From assembly GCA_963665215.2 (NCBI GenBank), contig CAXXWW010000014.1, positions 284,858 through 348,857 on the forward strand: DNA of 64,000 nt. The letters are read 5' to 3'. This DNA comes from G963665215 sp963665215 (lineage in GTDB: Bacteria > Chloroflexota > Dehalococcoidia > Lucifugimonadales > CAUZJF01). The notes beneath the pieces were generated by a model. It was not told where the DNA came from. It did not search any database and saw only the letters and a list, made by a program, of their open reading frames with translations. The translations under genes and the position numbers were made by a program. Of the stretch, positions 35,463-46,221 are shown in pieces (the first letter of the stretch is position 1; each line of letters starts with the position of its first letter).

Positions 35463-35489
35463 TTAGCTGGCTAACAGTTAGCTGACTAA
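35463..35489. promoter_or_regulatory. Tandem palindromic operator upstream of NmrA-MarR unit
   Basis: TTAGCTGGCTAA (35463-35474) and TTAGCTGACTAA (35478-35489) are near-identical palindromes whose centres are 15 bp apart. They lie about 35-60 bp upstream of the NmrA start. Such spaced dyads are typical of MarR-family dimers binding in tandem. The MarR gene in the same transcription unit is the likely ligand. Confidence 0.65.
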
Positions 35490-35499
35490 ACAATAGCAT

Positions 35500-36011
35500 C
35501 GTCTTTTTGATCTGTCAACCCCCTCAATACATACCGAGTGGTGAGCGAGTCGGAAGGAAAGTCTGAGTGGCGGGCCATCGAGCCCATGCCGAACTCAGGG
35601 CGGACGGAAGAATGGAGTGGGCCTACAGGCGGACGTTATTGGAGAGGTGGCAACTGATTCGGTAGTATGGCCGTCCGGCCTTGCAGGTATTGGCGGGTTC
35701 GAGGTGGCCTGGACCACTCAATACCTGGACGGCAGCTACGGATATTCGCAGCTATGGTCGGGTTAGAGGAGCCTTGAACTCGCACCTACTTATTAGTAGC
35801 AACACCCTGATACGACCTCAGGGCGGTAGAGTCGGCTGACTGGTCTGAGTCATGGTTGCCCTCCTCCGATATGGTGCGTCCTTTTGTAGTAGCTATTCAG
35901 GTAGAGGGCCGTGGTCCATGCATTTGACGTTCGTCAGGTTTCTGAGAGAGGCTTGACACCTAATGGTCCAACATCATTGAAATGAATACCATGATAGTCA
36001 TTGTTCCTCTT
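35500..36011. other. Intergenic, no gene recognised
   Basis: No motif-bearing frame. It separates the NmrA-MarR promoter from the IS630 element. Confidence 0.5.
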
Positions 36012-37200
36012 GGGGGTTCAATCGTAACGTTGAACCGAGGAGGAACCATGATGTCTACCAAGAAGTACCGTATCAGACTGACTACCGACGAACAACAGGA
36101 ACTCAACGCCTTGGTCTCACGCGGTCGGGCTGCGGCGTACAAACAGACCCATGCGCGCATTCTGCTGATGAGCGATGAGTCACGCTCGGACGGGGGAATG
36201 AAGGACGCGGACATCACCAGCGCGCTCGGTGTGGGACAGTCAACGGTCGAGCGAATACGCAAGCGCTGTGTGGAGGAGGGGGTCGAGTCTGCGCTGAATC
36301 GCAAAAAGCAACTGCGTCGGCGTCAAAAGAGACTGGACGGCGAAGGTGAAGCACGGTTGATAGCGATGGCCTGCGGGGAACCGCCGGAGGGGCGTGCCAG
36401 TTGGACCCTGAAGCTGTTGGCTGACCAGTTGGTCGAGTGTGAGATAGTCGGGACCATTAGCACCGAGACGGTTCGCCAGGCGCTTAAAAAAAAACGAACT
36501 GAAGCCGTGGCTGAAGCAGAGTTGGTGCATCCCGCCCGGTCAGAGCGCGGAGTTTGTGTGCGCGATGGAAGACGTACTGGAGGTCTACCAACGGCCGTAC
36601 GATGGGAATGAGGTTCTGGTGTGCATGGATGAGACGAGCAAACAGCAAGTCAAGGAGACGCGAGTGCCGCGTCCCGCAGCGCCCGGCTTATCGGCGGCAT
36701 ACGACTACGAATACGAGCGCAATGGAGTGAGCAGCCTGTTCATGCTGTTTGCACCGTTGGACGGATGGCGCCGAGTCGAGGTCAGAGAGCGTCGCACGAA
36801 GGTGGACTGGGCGCATGTGATAAAGGAACTGGTCGACGAGGACTACCCTGACAGAGACCGGATCGTGCTGGTAATGGACAATCTCAACACTCACAAGCTG
36901 TCCTCGCTATACGAGGCATTCGAGCCTGCTGAGGCGAGGCGTATAGCTGAGCGACTGGAGATACACTACACTCCCAAACACGGGAGTTGGTTGAATATGG
37001 CGGAGATAGAGATCGGTGTGCTGGCTCGACAGTGCCTGGACCGACGGATTGCCAATCAAGACATCCTGCGCGGCGAGGTCAATGCTTGGCAGAATCAACG
37101 CAACCGGGATGTGATACGAGTGGATTGGCGCTTCACTACCGAGGATGCGCGCATCAAGCTAAAGTCACTCTACCCATCAATACAAAAACGTTGAACCACT
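36012..37200 (+). mobile_element. IS630-family element
   Basis: The left end GGGGGTTCAATCGTAACG resembles the complement of the right end AACGTTGAACCACT (to 37200). The right end directly abuts the start of IS256 copy 2. The transposase is encoded in two overlapping frames. The target TA dinucleotides could not be confirmed because the right flank is another element. Confidence 0.75.
36048..37194 (+). CDS. IS630-family transposase in two frames joined at an A9 run
   Basis: The start ATG 36048 follows GAGGAGGAACC. Frame 1 (to 36611) has the HTH region ADITSALGVGQSTVERIRKR and reaches TVRQALKKK. At the A9 run (36486-36494) the family sequence continues in the +1 frame as NELKPWLKQSWCIPPGQSAE. 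It then runs through VCMDETSKQQVKE (first Asp), VLVMDNLNTHKLSSLYEAF (second Asp) and HYTPKHGSWLNMAEIEIGVL (Glu) to 37194. Homopolymer slippage could fuse the frames, as reported for several IS families. Alternatively this is a one-base indel that killed the element. All catalytic residues are present. Confidence 0.85.
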
Positions 37201-38568
37201 GAGGTATCTTCAAAAAGTGTGTAAACAGTCAGGCGGTGTACCCTCTCTCTGAACAACACGGGCTCGAGGCCCAAGAGAGGAGATAGACCGCCCATGAGGA
37301 AGGAAAGCACTGAGAGTAGGTCGGAGTCAAGGCCGGAGTGGGAGCAGTTGGAGGATTGGGTGCGAAGCCAGGTCCAGAGGCTGATCCAGGAGTTGCTGGA
37401 GGAGGAGGTGACGGCGTTTCTGGGAAGGGCGAAGTCGGCGCTCAGATCCGACTCGGACTCAGATACCGGCTATCGGAACGGATACGGCAGAGCCCGGAGG
37501 CTTACGCTGAGTTCGGGAACGATACAGCTGAGGCGGCCGCGAGTCCGCGATACCGAGGAGCAGTTCGAGAGCCGGCTGCTGCCGCTGTTCGTCAACAGGA
37601 CCAGGAAGGTTGCTGAGTTGATCCCCGAGCTGTACCTGCACGGTCTATCCGAAGGCGACTTCGATCTGGCTTTGCGGGGGCTGCTGGGAGAGGACGCACC
37701 GGTATCGGCGAGCACGGTGGCCCGGTTGAAGGATAAGTGGAACGATGAGCTTGCCCAATGGCGCAGCCGGCCCCTCGATGACCTGGAAGTGGTCTACATG
37801 TGGGTGGATGGAGTCTACGTCAAGGCTGGTCTTGAGAAGGAGAAGGCGGCGGTACTGGTGGTGATGGCGGCCCTGAGCGACGGGAGCAAGGTGGTGGTGA
37901 GCGCTGTTCCTGGATACAGGGAGTCCACAGAGAACTGGTCCGAGGTGCTCAGGGACATCAAGCGCCGGGGCTTGAGCTGCCCGAGGCTGGTGGTTGGAGA
38001 CGGACACCTGGGCATCTGGGGAGCTCTGCGCAACGTCTATCCGCAGGCGGCAGAGCAACGCTGCTGGAACCACAAGATCGTAAACGTGCTCGCCAAGCTT
38101 CCAAAGCGACAACAGGACCAGGCCAAGCTCATGCTGCGTACTATCCCCTACGCGCCGACTCGGACAGAGGCTGAGCGGCTCAGGACGGTGTTCACCAGGT
38201 GGTGCGGCGACCATTCCTACGAGGCGGCCTCAGAGGCCTTGGAGCGGGACTGGGACCGCATGGTCACCTTCTATGACTTCCCAAAGGAGCACTGGGGGCA
38301 CCTTCGCACGACGAACCCGGTAGAATCACCCTTCGCGGCCCTCAGGCTTCGGACCGATGCCGCCAAGCGCTACAAGAGGGTCGATCGGGCGATAGCGGTG
38401 ATCTGGAAAATGTTGATGGTCGCCGAACAGCGCTTCAGGCGTCTGAAGGCCCCTGAGTTGATCGAAGACGTCTATCTCGGTGCACAGTATGCGGATGGAA
38501 TCGCCATTGAATCAACGGCTGAGAAGGTCGCCGCCTGATGTCGTTTACACACCTATTGACGTAACCTC
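37201..38568 (+). mobile_element. IS256-family element, copy 2
   Basis: 1368 bp, GAGGTATCTTC (37201) to GTAACCTC (38568), opposite in orientation to copy 1. The flanking 8-mers (GAACCACT, TCCACCAG) do not match. One side is the IS630 end and the other a truncated OsmC gene, so a deletion or recombination followed insertion. Confidence 0.92.
37294..38538 (+). CDS. IS256-family mutator-type transposase, copy 2
   Basis: An intact 414-residue protein nearly identical to copy 1. Visible differences include TAFLGR instead of TGFLGR and DSDSDTGY instead of DSDNDTGY. Catalytic blocks VDGVYVKAG and VVGDGHLGIWG are preserved. Confidence 0.94.
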   Translation: MRKESTESRSESRPEWEQLEDWVRSQVQRLIQELLEEEVTAFLGRAKSALRSDSDSDTGYRNGYGRARRLTLSSGTIQLRRPRVRDTEEQFESRLLPLFVNRTRKVAELIPELYLHGLSEGDFDLALRGLLGEDAPVSASTVARLKDKWNDELAQWRSRPLDDLEVVYMWVDGVYVKAGLEKEKAAVLVVMAALSDGSKVVVSAVPGYRESTENWSEVLRDIKRRGLSCPRLVVGDGHLGIWGALRNVYPQAAEQRCWNHKIVNVLAKLPKRQQDQAKLMLRTIPYAPTRTEAERLRTVFTRWCGDHSYEAASEALERDWDRMVTFYDFPKEHWGHLRTTNPVESPFAALRLRTDAAKRYKRVDRAIAVIWKMLMVAEQRFRRLKAPELIEDVYLGAQYADGIAIESTAEKVAA

Positions 38569-38627
38569 TCCACCAGATCCTGAATCCCCTCGACATTCAG
38601 TCCATTAACAACCGTTGCCGTTGCCAT
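38569..38627 (-). pseudogene. N-terminal stub of an OsmC-like gene cut by IS256
   Basis: From ATG 38627, preceded by GGAGGTGCAAAA, the frame reads MATATVVNGLNVEGIQDLVE and then runs into the IS256 end. This is the usual N-terminus of OsmC/YhfA-like peroxide-detoxifying proteins. The rest of the gene is not found beyond IS256 and IS630, so it was deleted. Confidence 0.55.
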
Positions 38628-38839
38628 TTTTGCACCTCCGTTTAAGATTGTCTCCATTATCCAGAGACTATAGGCCCTCTTCATCTGACAAACGTCGGAT
38701 TTTAGCGGGCAGAAATTTCTAGAAGCCGCCCCTTCCTGTGAAAAACGACAGGCCTGTCGCCGTAGTACACGGCTCTGCTGAGAATTTGGAAGGGAAATAG
38801 CCCTAACGCGGGAGAAGGATCCTTGAACGAGACGCTTGC

Positions 38840-40647
38840 TTAAGGCAGCAGGTCGTGTTCCACAGCAAAGAGAGCGGCGGTGGCCCGATTGGACACGCCG
38901 ATTTTGCTGTAGATATGTTCCAAATGGGACCGAACGGTTCCTTCGGCTATGAAGAGAGCCCTGGCCGCTTGCCGCCTATTGAGGCCTTTAGCTATCAGAC
39001 GGAGCACCTCAACCTCTCGATCAGTGAGCCGGGCAGGCCATTCTTGTTGGCGGGTCCTCTGTCTGGGGGAGCGATCTACCCCACCCAGGTCATCCGTGAG
39101 AGCCTGGAAAGCATCGGGAGAGAGTCTACTCCCTACTTCTTGGCGCATCACGTCGACCGCCTGATCCAACTCGCGGCCTGGGCTGTCGGGCGCATCGTGA
39201 GTAAGCTCATCGAAGCGGTCAGCCACAGCGATAATCCGTGCCCCCACCGGTATCTGGGAGCCCCGAAGCCCACGATAGTAGCCACGACCGTCCATCTCCT
39301 CATGATGTGCTGCCACGAGGGGAATAATCGGCTGCAAAGCAGGGACTTTGGACAGGACTCGCTCCGAGTGGTAAGGGTGGAGCCGTACGTGCTCCCGCTC
39401 GGCCTCGGTAAGGGTGTCCTCGGACTTGTTCAATATGAAGGATGGGACTGCGACAATGCCGATATCATGCACCAACGCAGCACGATAGATGTGGGTCGCC
39501 TCTGGCTCCGGAATCCCCATCCTCCGAGCGATGCGCTCTGCTAAATCGGCTACTCTGCGCGAACGGCCGGCCAGAAAAGGCGATTTCAGGTCGGCGTAGT
39601 CGGCCAGGGCCAGCGCCACATCAATCAGCTTCTCTTCTCCCATGTACTGATAGGGGGACTGGTCTGGCTCCATGGAAAGCACGCGGTCCCACACCCTTTC
39701 CTCCTCCAGTCCCCTCCAGAAGCTTTCCTTCTGGGCCACAGAGAGGAAGGCATCGACCACCGAAGGATCGAAGGCTTTGCCGCGCCGTGCCAGGGCCACG
39801 TGTTTTGCGGCATCGCGACCGTCCACTCGATGGAAGACCTCCAGGAAGCTCGTAACCAGCACGATACGAGAGATGACAGGGATAGAGTCGCTCTTGATAC
39901 CATATGGCATCCCGCGGCCGTCCCATTGCTCAAAAACTTGCATCAGCGCGTCCTGGACTGCCTGGGGCATACCCAATCGCTGGGCAATGCGGGAGTCCAC
40001 ATGGCAGGTGCTCTCAAAGCCTTCTTTCATGAGCGCCCGCCCCTTTACCAGGAAGTCCAGAATATGGGTGGCCCGGGTTGGGAAGGATGCTCCCACCGCT
40101 ACATACTTGATTCCCTCGTAAAAACCCGTTTTGAGGAAGCTCCAGCGATTTAGCACATCTGCGCGCTACCGTATGTTGGGGTAGTGTGCGGAACAGAGAC
40201 TGTATATTGTACCCAGGTGTGGGTACGTTTGTTCTAATTCAACCTACACAGACTTTTTACGAGAGAATCATACTTGATAAGCCAGGAGGCGATATCCAAG
40301 GGGTTGCGGGAATCGCGAAAGTACTGAAGGTCCCGCTTGGCAGCGAGTTCATCCACGAGCCAAGCACTGGCTAACTGGCTGGTGTAGGTAGTGCAGCCGG
40401 CGTCTTTCAACAACTCGGCGTAGTACAGGTTGGTGCGTTGCTCTAAAGGAAGCTCCATCTCCTGGGCGATGTGCATGCCAATGTAGCAGGAGCGCGCCCC
40501 GTGCTCCATATGCAACCCCATCGCCAGGTCGCTCGCCAGGGAGAAGGCCCCTAACAGATCAGCGGTGCGAATTACATTCCCCTCTGGCCTTGTCGAGGGA
40601 AGTTCAGCCATTAGCCTAATCCTCATGGGAGGTAGTGTATGCACCAT
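38840..40647 (-). pseudogene. HD-GYP / LuxR-type regulator interrupted by a MITE
   Basis: Removing the 161-bp MITE (40109-40269) and one ATACTT copy joins DIASWLIKY to VAVGASFPTRATHILDF in frame, giving 546 residues. The N-terminal half is a degenerate HD domain (GCTTYTS, EQWDGRGMPYG). The second half is an HD-GYP-like domain (VHDIGIVAVPSFIL, HHEEMDGRGYYRGLRG), a possible cyclic-di-GMP or nucleotide phosphohydrolase. The C-terminus is a LuxR helix-turn-helix (LTDREVEVLRLIAKGLNRRQ, EGTVRSHLEHIYSKIGVSNR). The intact protein would couple a phosphohydrolase-like sensor to DNA binding. Two truncated products are now possible: 38840-40156 and 40234-40647. Confidence 0.88.
40109..40269 (+). mobile_element. 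161-bp MITE, copy 1
   Basis: Terminal inverted repeats GATTCCCTCGTAAAAA and GATTCTCTCGTAAAAA (complement of the right end) bound a non-coding 161-bp element. It has 6-bp target duplications ATACTT at 40103-40108 and 40270-40275. An internal hairpin is GTACCCA-GGTG-TGGGTAC. It is near-identical to copies at 61669 and 63554. Confidence 0.92.
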
Positions 40648-42907
40648 GAATGGTGACCATCATTTCCACCTCTCATGATGGCGATTATGCGGGCATCGCA
40701 GACGTTTGTGAAGGACGCGTTCGAATCTCACGGATGGGTCTCTAGGGACAGTACTCGAACTTGTTGCGGCCCGACCTGCCGCCCAGGCTCGGGCAACTAT
40801 TGGCGCAGCGCTGCCACATGCGTATTTGCGTGGACCTGCCCCTTCCCACCATTTGGCAACTAGCGGCTCTCGTTTGCCGTGAGGGCGTCTACTCGTAGCG
40901 GAGCGCCTCGGCGGGATATATCCGAGAGGCCTGTCGCGCCGGAAGGAAGGTAGCCAGCAGCGATAATATGTAGGTCGTCACGATTATGACGCCGATCTGA
41001 ATCCAGGGAATGGCGAACCTGATCGTGTCGATGCCCTCATCTTGCTTGATGTCGTTGTACGCCTGCCAGCCCAGGACGATGCCCAGGGTCGTTCCGATGA
41101 AGATGCCCAGCAGGGAGATGAAGGAGGACTCCACCAGGAAGCTCAGCTGAATCATGCGGCGGCGGTAGCCTATGGCCCGTAGAACGCCTATCTGCTGGCG
41201 CCGCTCCACCACCGCCCTGGTGCTGACCACGCCGAGACCGGCAACGCCCACCAACAGGCCCAGGGCCATGAAGCCGATGAAAATACGGAAGAAGGACTTG
41301 GCGCCGGCCGCCTCCCTCTCCAGCTCCTCTTCGAGGACCTTGGCATCCATGCCGTGCGCCAGGAAGGATGCCTCCACGCTCCTGGCTACCTCTTTCGCGT
41401 CCACGCCACCGGCCACCCTGAACCGGTAGTGAGTGGTGGGCACCGGGAATGGAATGGCATCATCGAGGATACACTTGGACACAATCATCGACCGGGAGTT
41501 CTCGTGCAGCCGGTCGAGCACTCCGATAACCTTGAGCTGGACCACGGCGCCGGTACGTGGCTCTCGGACCTCCACATCCACAGCGGACATCTTCTCGTCC
41601 TTGTAGTAAGGCTTTTCGAGCCAGGGGTCTCGGTCTCCCGAATTAGAGCCTTCTCTGCTAGAGACCGCGTTGCCACCCACTACTGCCAGGCTGGGGTCAC
41701 TCATCAGGGCCTTCCACACCTCTTCAGCGGTTGTCCCGTAGCCTTCGGCGATCAGCTTGAACTTGTATTCGGACCCCTTCAGGAACTCGTCGGCGGCGGC
41801 ACGCACACCCGTCTCCTGCCACTCCTGGCTTTCCCCTTCTAGCTGGCGCGCCTGCAGCCCCACCCAGGTGTAGCCGCCGATGGCCTCGAAGTCGTCTATC
41901 CGCAGGTCGGGCTCCTCGTCAATGTTGCGTCGTATGTCCTCGATGGGGGTCTTGGGGTTCACGCGTGCTTCGATGTGCCATCCTCCCGTTACGGTCTCCG
42001 CATCGGCGAACTGGGTGCCGAAAGTCTCGGAGAGGACGGACATCACCATGAGGGTGAAGATGACCAGGGAGAACATGGCCAGGGTCAGGCCGGTGCGGAT
42101 CTTGTTGCTCATGGGATAGGCAACGGCCGTTACCAGCACTGGGCGGAGCTGGCCGGATCGCGCCGTCGCGAAGGTCAAGGCCCTGAGAAGCAGGTCGGCA
42201 TTGTACATCAGCGTCCAAACCGCCGCCGCCACCATGAAGATCCCGGAGACGAACATCATGTCGAAGTCTCCTTGCAGGTCTTTGATGACTTCAGGATCAA
42301 TGTCCGCGGGCGATGACCAAAAAATGAGCATTACGACCCCGATGAAGGTGTAGGCCAATCGGTCGATCACGTCGGGGCGGGCTTCGACCCTTCCCACCAG
42401 GAGCGGCACCGCCATGGATGCCCCTACGACTACCGATACTCCCGCTATTATGATCGTTAGCACACTGGTTTCGACGATTCCGATAGCCAGCAGCGCGGCC
42501 CCACCCAGCAGTATCAGCAAGCCGAATGCCTCGGGCGGCATTCGGCGGCGTACCGCGAGGGCCCGCAGCATCAACCCCAACCCCAGGATCATCAGAGAAA
42601 CTCCGCCGGTGAACACAGATAGCCGCTCCATACCCGTAATGCCCCACCACGTCACCACAGCGCCCAGGAGCAGGATAAGCCACCCGCGCAGAAAATAGGG
42701 CCAGGAGAACCGGACCAGGGCAACGGCAATACCCAAAACCCAGACCGGCGGGATGGCCCACAGAGCTGCACGGGCCAGGTTGAGCAAGAAGCTACTAACT
42801 CTCAGTCGCGGAATGGACCTGAGGGACCTCCCCAAGAAAATGAGAGGCCGCGCCACGGCTATCCCAACCAGGAGCAGGCGTTGCGAAAAGGGCGCTTCGC
42901 CCCCTAA

Positions 42908-44610
42908 CCCCGAATCCACCGAAGGAGGGCGTCGGGTTAGCGTCCTGAGGCGGCAAGAAGGTGCTCCTGTGCTTCTGGGATAATGGTTTTGTAGCAAAAA
43001 AACGGCCCCGGAAAAGGAGCACCCAGTAGATGCTGCCACGCAACCACCCCGACCGGATCCAAATCACCTTCGACGACCGCCGCTTGGTGGCCAATGCCGG
43101 GCTGCTCCTTCCGGCCACCCTGGCGCGGCACCTCGGCCTGCCCGAACTCGTCCGGCAGCGCCTCGACCTGGGCGATGCCCCGGGGCGGGCGAACACGAGC
43201 GACAAGATGATGACGCTGGTGGCGTCTGCGCTGGCTGGGGGCGACTGCATTGACGACGCCGATGTGTTGCGCACCGGGGGGACGGCCTGCACCCTGGGCG
43301 GCACTCTCAAGGCGCCATCCACCCTGGGCACCTTCCTGCGCAGCTTCCGGTGGGGCCACGTCCGTCAACTCGACCGGGTGAGCCGCGAGTTGCTGGCCCG
43401 GGCTTGGCAGGCCGGGGCGGGACCCGGCGACGGGCCCCTGACCATTGACCTGGACTCCACCATCTGCGAGACCTACGGACTGGCCAAGGAGGGCGCCCGC
43501 CACCACGGCTATACCGGCAAGCGGGGCTACCACCCGCTGCTGGCCATCGCCGCCGGCACCGGAGACGTGCTGATGTCCCGGCTGCGCGAGGGCCGGGCCA
43601 ACACCGCCCGCGGCGCCGCCCACTTCCTGCGGGAGACGGTGGGACGGGTGCGCTACGCCGGGGCCAACGGACGACTCACGCTACGGGCCGACAGCGGGTT
43701 CTACACTCATGGCGTGGTATCCGTCTGCCGCAAGATGGATGTCCGCTTCTCCATCACCATCCGCCAGCACAAAAGCCTGCACAATCTCATCGAGGCGATA
43801 CCCGAAGATGCCTGGACGCCGATTCCTTACTGGATGGACGGCGCCGCCGATGTGGCCGAGACCACCTGCACCCCCTTCCAGGCCGAGGCGGACGCCGCGC
43901 CGGTACGGCTCATCGTCCGGCGGGTGAAGCCGACGCCCGGTTCCCAACTGGCCCTCTTCGCCAGATACAGCTATGACGCCTTCATCACCGACCGCGATGG
44001 GGAGACGCTGGAACTGGAGGCCGATCATCGCCGCCACGCCGAGGTCGAGAACGCCATACGCGACCTCAAGTACGGCGTCGGGCTGAACCACATGCCGTCG
44101 GCGCGCTTCGCCGCCAACGGCGCCTGGCTGGCGGTCCAGGTGATGGCGCATAACCTGGCCCGCTGGACGGCGCGGATTGGTCTGGGCGAGCGGACCGTGA
44201 TCACCAAGACCCTCAGGCGGCGGGTCTTCGCTCTGGTGGGACGGATCACCCGCTCGGCGCGCCGCCTCACTTTGCATCTCCCCCGGCGCTGGCCTTGGGA
44301 AACCCAGTTCAGTCGCGCCTTGGCCCGGCTGCAAGCCATTCCGTTCCCGGCCTGACGGCCAGCCTGCAACTGACTCAACATCCCCGCAATCTCGCGCCAC
44401 CCCGGTCGCGAGAGTCCCCTGCTGCGTATCCTCTCGCCATCCCGCGCATCGCAACTCCCGCATAGGGCCTTAGGGGCCCTGTGCGGCGACTGAAGACCGT
44501 CCGCCGGCCTCCCATCTACCCCAACCCCAGGCCATCTCCCCTGTAGCTCCCTCACCCACCCCCTTCCGCTGTCCTCACGCCCTCCATCGGTGTCCTTCGG
44601 TGGATTCGGG
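42908..44610 (+). mobile_element. IS1380-family element IS-A, copy 2
   Basis: A 1703-bp element between CTAA at 42904-42907 and CTAA at 44611-44614. The ends are CCCGAATCCACC and GGTGGATTCGGG. The first 1050 bp are almost identical to copy 1, while the 3' part diverges visibly, so it is a mosaic. Confidence 0.92.
43030..44355 (+). CDS. IS1380-family DDE transposase (IS-A copy 2)
   Basis: An intact 441-residue transposase, identical to copy 1 until about residue 311. It then differs repeatedly: ARYSYDAFITDRDGETLELE against AKYSYHGFITDRDGELLELE, and NHMPSARF against NHLPSGRF. Catalytic Asp, Asp and Glu are present (RRHAEVENAIRDLKYG). Confidence 0.93.
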   Translation: MLPRNHPDRIQITFDDRRLVANAGLLLPATLARHLGLPELVRQRLDLGDAPGRANTSDKMMTLVASALAGGDCIDDADVLRTGGTACTLGGTLKAPSTLGTFLRSFRWGHVRQLDRVSRELLARAWQAGAGPGDGPLTIDLDSTICETYGLAKEGARHHGYTGKRGYHPLLAIAAGTGDVLMSRLREGRANTARGAAHFLRETVGRVRYAGANGRLTLRADSGFYTHGVVSVCRKMDVRFSITIRQHKSLHNLIEAIPEDAWTPIPYWMDGAADVAETTCTPFQAEADAAPVRLIVRRVKPTPGSQLALFARYSYDAFITDRDGETLELEADHRRHAEVENAIRDLKYGVGLNHMPSARFAANGAWLAVQVMAHNLARWTARIGLGERTVITKTLRRRVFALVGRITRSARRLTLHLPRRWPWETQFSRALARLQAIPFPA

Positions 44611-46221
44611 CTAACACAATGGCCTCGGGCAGGCCGCGGACTGCAGCGACGATGTTGAGACGGCTGACCCGGTAGGATGACACGGCTACCGTGGCGAAGG
44701 TAATGATCATCCCCACGCAATAGGACACGATGACGGTGCGGGGCTCAAAGTGGATGCTCATCTGAAAATCTTCTTCGAAGCTGGCGAACAGCCGGTTTAT
44801 TATCACCACCATGCCGGCGCTTACCGCCAGTCCCAGCACCACCCCCGCGGCAGCGGACACCAGGGAGTAGGCCGTGCCCTCAAAAGTAAACATCTGTACC
44901 AGGTGCTGGCGCTTGGCCCCCACCGCCCGGGCCATGCCCATCTCCGACCTTCGGGTCGACGCCAGCATGAAGAAGATGAGGAAGATGAGCAGAATCCCCA
45001 CCGCTATGGAGAACAAGCTGAAGACCATGAAGAAAGTTGTCGCGAAGCTTCCGGCTTCATCCGCCTCGTCGAGGAAGCGCCGCTTGAACTCCATGACACG
45101 GAACTCCACCAGGTCGTCGAACAGCGTTCTGGCCTCCCGGTCTAGCTCTTTGAGCTCATTCTCCTCCAGCACATCGAAGACCACGTTGACGATATCCTGG
45201 TCGGCCAGCAGGCTTATGAGCTCGTCTGACAGCTCAGCACCCTGTAGCTCCTCCCGCAGCTGGGAGACATCCTTCTGAATATGCTCGGCCAGAGAACTCT
45301 CCTCTCTTTCCAGCGCCTCGAGGACCTCTTCCTGGTTAAGGAGTCCCTTGAGCTGGGAGGCAACCCCCCTGTCGGTATAGAGGACTCTCAGCTTGCGTGC
45401 GACCTGCTCGCTTAGCTCCGCCCCTTCAAGGACGTCTCCCCGATTTGACACGACGATGCTGTTGATCTCGCCGACTCTCCCAAATAGCCTCTGTGCGCGT
45501 GCTAACGGCACGATCAGCGTGGAGTCACGCCCTGCCAATCCGCCCCGCTCTACTACGCCCTTGACCTTGAACGTCGGTGTCTGGCCGTCGATGAACAGGC
45601 GCAGCTCGTCTCCGGCCACAGCCTCCAGCTCCTCGGCAGCCTTGTCGTTGATGTAGGCCTCGCCGTCTAGGAGGTCCTCGAGGCGCACATCCTCGCCCGA
45701 GACCAGCCTGAACGTACCAAACCCCTCTAGAAGATCAGGGGCGACCCCGGCCACCCTCATGAACCCCTCGCTCTGGGAGGTCCTGAGATTCACGGCCGGG
45801 ACCGATTCTCCTATCTGGGGTATCAGGCCGTCGATCTCTTCAAAGTCGGCCAGCTCGGCCTGTAGCTCCTCGAATCGCCGGTAGGGGACGTATGGGGCGC
45901 TGCCGAAGCTGTCGTCGCCCTCGGCTCGGGCGGGAATAATAAGCTCGTCTATGGTCTTAAGCGACTTCAACACCTCATTCCGAATGGAAAAGCTGATGGT
46001 ATCGCTGGTGCCAAAGGCGGCGGAGATGATCACCGTGCTGAGCATCACGCCAATGATGATGAGCACGGTCTGGCCGGGCCTGCGGGGTATGGGGCGCAGA
46101 CCCATCTTCAGCATGATACGGTTGCGCCAGGCCAGCGCGGCCAGCACGGCCATCGCCGCTAAGAAAATGGCCAGGACGACCATCATGAGCACGTTCATGG
46201 AGAGTCCAAAGATCTCTTCCA

